A program made the translations under genes and the position numbers. Shown in pieces: positions 62,109 through 64,000 of a stretch of DNA of 64,000 bases (the stretch's first letter is position 1; the number at the start of each line of letters is the position of its first letter). This stretch comes from Burkholderia gladioli (GTDB lineage Bacteria; Pseudomonadota; Gammaproteobacteria; Burkholderiales; Burkholderiaceae). Location of the stretch: positions 1,302,001 to 1,366,000 of the forward strand of contig NZ_CP009322.1 in the NCBI RefSeq assembly GCF_000959725.1, given 5' to 3'. The notes under the pieces were generated by a model that made no database searches, was not told the origin of the DNA, and was given only the letters and a program-made list of their open reading frames with translations.

Positions 62109-63877
62109 GTGCGGAGGAGGGCATGAAGACATCGCGTGAGGGTTTGCCGCGGGTGCTGGTCGAGGTGCGGGATCTCTCGATCGGTTTCGAGCGGGCCGCC
62201 GGCGGCGCGCCGCTGGTGCGCGGCGTGGATCTGAGCATCCGCGCCGGGGAATGTGTCGCACTGGTGGGCGAATCGGGCTCGGGCAAGAGCCTGACCGCGC
62301 GCAGCCTGCTCGGCCTGGCCGGCGCCGGCGCGCGCATCTCGGCGACGCGTTTCGAGATCGACGGGCGCGATGCGCTCGGCTGGCGCGAACGCGACTGGCG
62401 CCGGGTCCGCGGCGCCTTCGCGGGCCTGGTGATGCAGGACGCGCTGGTCTCGCTCGATCCGCTGCGCACCATCGGCGAGGAGATCGCCGAGTCGCTGGCC
62501 CTGCACGGCGGCCCACGTCGCCGCGGCGAACGCGAGGCTCGCGTGCTGGAGGCGATGCGCGCGGTCGGCATCCCCGAACCGGAGCGGCGTGCGCGCCAGC
62601 ATGCGCATGAATTGTCGGGCGGCCTGCGCCAGCGCGCGCTGATCGCCTCGGCGATCGCCGCGGCACCGTCCTTGTTGATCGCCGACGAACCGACCACCGC
62701 GCTCGACGCGACGGTGCAGGCCCAGGTGCTGGCGGTGCTGGCCGAACGCCTGCGCGCGGGCGCCGCGCTGCTGCTGATCAGCCATGACCTGGCGCTGGTG
62801 GAGGGCATCGCGGATCGCGTCCTGGTGATGCATCGTGGTGAACTGGTCGAGCAAGGCGTGACGCGCGAGGTGCTGGCGCGCCCCGCGCATCCCTATACGC
62901 GTCGCCTGCTGGCTGCGCGGCCCGACGCGGCCTCGCGCGGCTACCGGCTCGCCACCGCGCGCTTCGACGACGAGCAGGGCACGAGCGGCAAGGGTGGCGA
63001 CCAGGCCGACATGCCCGGCGCCCCACGTTCGCGCATCGTCCGCGAACGCCTGCCGGTGCGGCCTCCCGTGTCGTCGGCCCACCCGGTGCTCCAGGTCGAT
63101 GGCATCGGCAAGATCTATCCGCAGCGTGGCGGCGCACCTTTCGTCGCGCTCGACCAGCTATCGTTCTCGGTCGCGCCGGGCGAAGTGCTGGGCATCGTCG
63201 GCGAATCGGGCTCGGGCAAGAGCACCACGGCCAACCTGGTGCTCGGACTGCTCGAGCCCAGCGCCGGCGAGGTGCGTTTCCTCGGCAGCCGCTGGAACGG
63301 CGCGGGCGTGCGCGAGGCGGCGCGGCGCGCCTTGCGGCCGAAACTGCGCTACATCCCGCAGGATCCGCTGAGCGCCTTCGATCCGCGCCACACGGTGCGG
63401 CAACTGCTGGGCGACGGCCTGCATGCGGCCGAGCTGGATCCGGTGCGACGACTGGCGCGCAGCGTCGAGCTGCTCGAACGCGTCGGCCTCGATGCGGCCA
63501 TGCTCGAACGCCGCCCGCTCACCCTGTCGGGCGGCCAGCGGCAACGGATCGCGATCGCGCGCGCGGTGGCCAGCGAGCCGGCGCTGATCGTCTGCGACGA
63601 ACCCGTGTCGGCGCTCGACGTGCAGGTGCAGGCGCAGGTGCTCGACCTGCTCGCCGAGTTGCAGGCCCGGCTCGGCGTGGCGCTGATCTTCATTTCGCAC
63701 GACCTCGACGTGATCCGACATGTCAGCGATCGCGTGCTGGTGATGAAGGAGGGGCGGGTGGTGGAGGCGGGAGAATCCGGCGCCGTGTTCGACGCGCCGC
63801 GCGCGGCGTATACGCGGCAATTGCTGGCCGCCTCGCCGTCGTGGCGCCGGGAAATGGGAGAGCCGGTGGCGGCTTGA
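62105..63877 (+). CDS. Fused double-domain ABC transporter ATPase (DppD-DppF type)
   Basis: A 590-residue protein holding two complete ATP-binding domains in tandem. Each has its own Walker A (GESGSGKS, near residues 56 and 365), signature (LSGGLRQR and LSGGQRQR) and Walker B (LLIADEPTTALD and LIVCDEPVSALD). It powers import through the two permeases before it. A short acidic-basic linker (about residues 285-325) joins the halves. The ATG at 62105 makes an ATGA overlap; an ATG at 62123 with GGAGGAGG upstream is an equally good start. Single-chain double ATPases are known in YejF/GsiA-like systems. Confidence 0.9.
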   Translation: MSAEEGMKTSREGLPRVLVEVRDLSIGFERAAGGAPLVRGVDLSIRAGECVALVGESGSGKSLTARSLLGLAGAGARISATRFEIDGRDALGWRERDWRRVRGAFAGLVMQDALVSLDPLRTIGEEIAESLALHGGPRRRGEREARVLEAMRAVGIPEPERRARQHAHELSGGLRQRALIASAIAAAPSLLIADEPTTALDATVQAQVLAVLAERLRAGAALLLISHDLALVEGIADRVLVMHRGELVEQGVTREVLARPAHPYTRRLLAARPDAASRGYRLATARFDDEQGTSGKGGDQADMPGAPRSRIVRERLPVRPPVSSAHPVLQVDGIGKIYPQRGGAPFVALDQLSFSVAPGEVLGIVGESGSGKSTTANLVLGLLEPSAGEVRFLGSRWNGAGVREAARRALRPKLRYIPQDPLSAFDPRHTVRQLLGDGLHAAELDPVRRLARSVELLERVGLDAAMLERRPLTLSGGQRQRIAIARAVASEPALIVCDEPVSALDVQVQAQVLDLLAELQARLGVALIFISHDLDVIRHVSDRVLVMKEGRVVEAGESGAVFDAPRAAYTRQLLAASPSWRREMGEPVAA

Positions 63878-63916
63878 GGACGGGCACGCGCCTGGCCGAG
63901 GCGCCGCGCCTGCCGT

Positions 63917-64000
63917 TCAGCCTTGCGCGCCGGGCGCGTGCTCCGGCATGGCGCGTTCGAAATCGCCGGCCAGCGCCCCCAGCGTGACCTGGCCCAGCTT
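63917..64000 (-). CDS. Possible C-terminal end of a minus-strand gene cut by the window edge
   Basis: An open frame enters from the right edge and stops at 63917-63919, giving the last 27 residues KLGQVTLGALAGDFERAMPE plus a short tail. It is convergent with the ABC operon after a 39-base gap. The stretch is too short to name a family. Confidence 0.35.
   Translation of the reverse strand, partial: KLGQVTLGALAGDFERAMPEHAPGAQG

Noticed and set aside
1..64000. CRISPR array or RNA genes
   Set aside because: No spaced direct repeats of CRISPR size and no tRNA or rRNA cloverleaf or conserved segments were seen on either strand.

Overview
The window is high-GC DNA with short intergenic gaps and many ATGA-type gene overlaps. 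Its gene families, together with the order bcpA-bcpI-bcpO-bcpB, point to Burkholderia, most likely a plant- or soil-associated member. The species cannot be fixed from this sequence alone. No rRNA, tRNA, CRISPR array, transposase or integrase was seen.

Positions 1-11102 hold the pel exopolysaccharide operon on the plus strand. It contains the C-terminal end of PelA and complete PelB, PelC, PelD, PelE, PelF and PelG. Convergent to it (11167-13703, minus strand) are a diguanylate cyclase with an intact GGDEF site, a lone RebB-like R-body protein and an unrecognised 348-residue protein. PelD carries an RxxD motif where c-di-GMP should bind, so the cyclase is a plausible local activator of Pel.

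Positions 14204-21965 hold an IclR regulator and an MHS-type transporter divergent from 4-hydroxyphenylpyruvate dioxygenase, then an SDR/TetR divergent pair with two operator-like palindromes, a DUF2239 protein, a lipoprotein and a GcvA-like LysR regulator. Positions 21988-27803 form a purine/nucleoside salvage block: an adenosine-deaminase-family enzyme, an NCS2 purine permease, a LysR regulator, a Tat-exported nucleoside hydrolase and a porin. Positions 28245-32819 hold a crotonase-MFS-aldehyde dehydrogenase operon with a divergent GntR regulator, followed by an exported phosphodiester glycosidase (32965-33912).

Positions 34336-46573 are a complete Burkholderia-type contact-dependent inhibition locus. 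BcpA is 3134 residues with an NNELYN junction and a C-terminal domain showing a PD-(D/E)xK-like nuclease pattern. BcpI is encoded by AT-rich DNA, BcpO is a small lipoprotein and BcpB is the two-partner-secretion transporter. After it come a GH19 chitinase, a glycosyltransferase-like protein, a Cache-type chemoreceptor, and a DoxX/tautomerase/SDR group divergent from a LysR regulator.

Positions 53516-63877 form a long co-directional block: a lipoprotein sulfatase, an exported or membrane-anchored formylglycine-generating enzyme, a NlpA/MetQ-like binding protein, a CxxCxxCC protein, and a complete peptide/opine-type ABC transporter with a fused double ATPase. The layout suggests scavenging of sulfated or peptide-like compounds.
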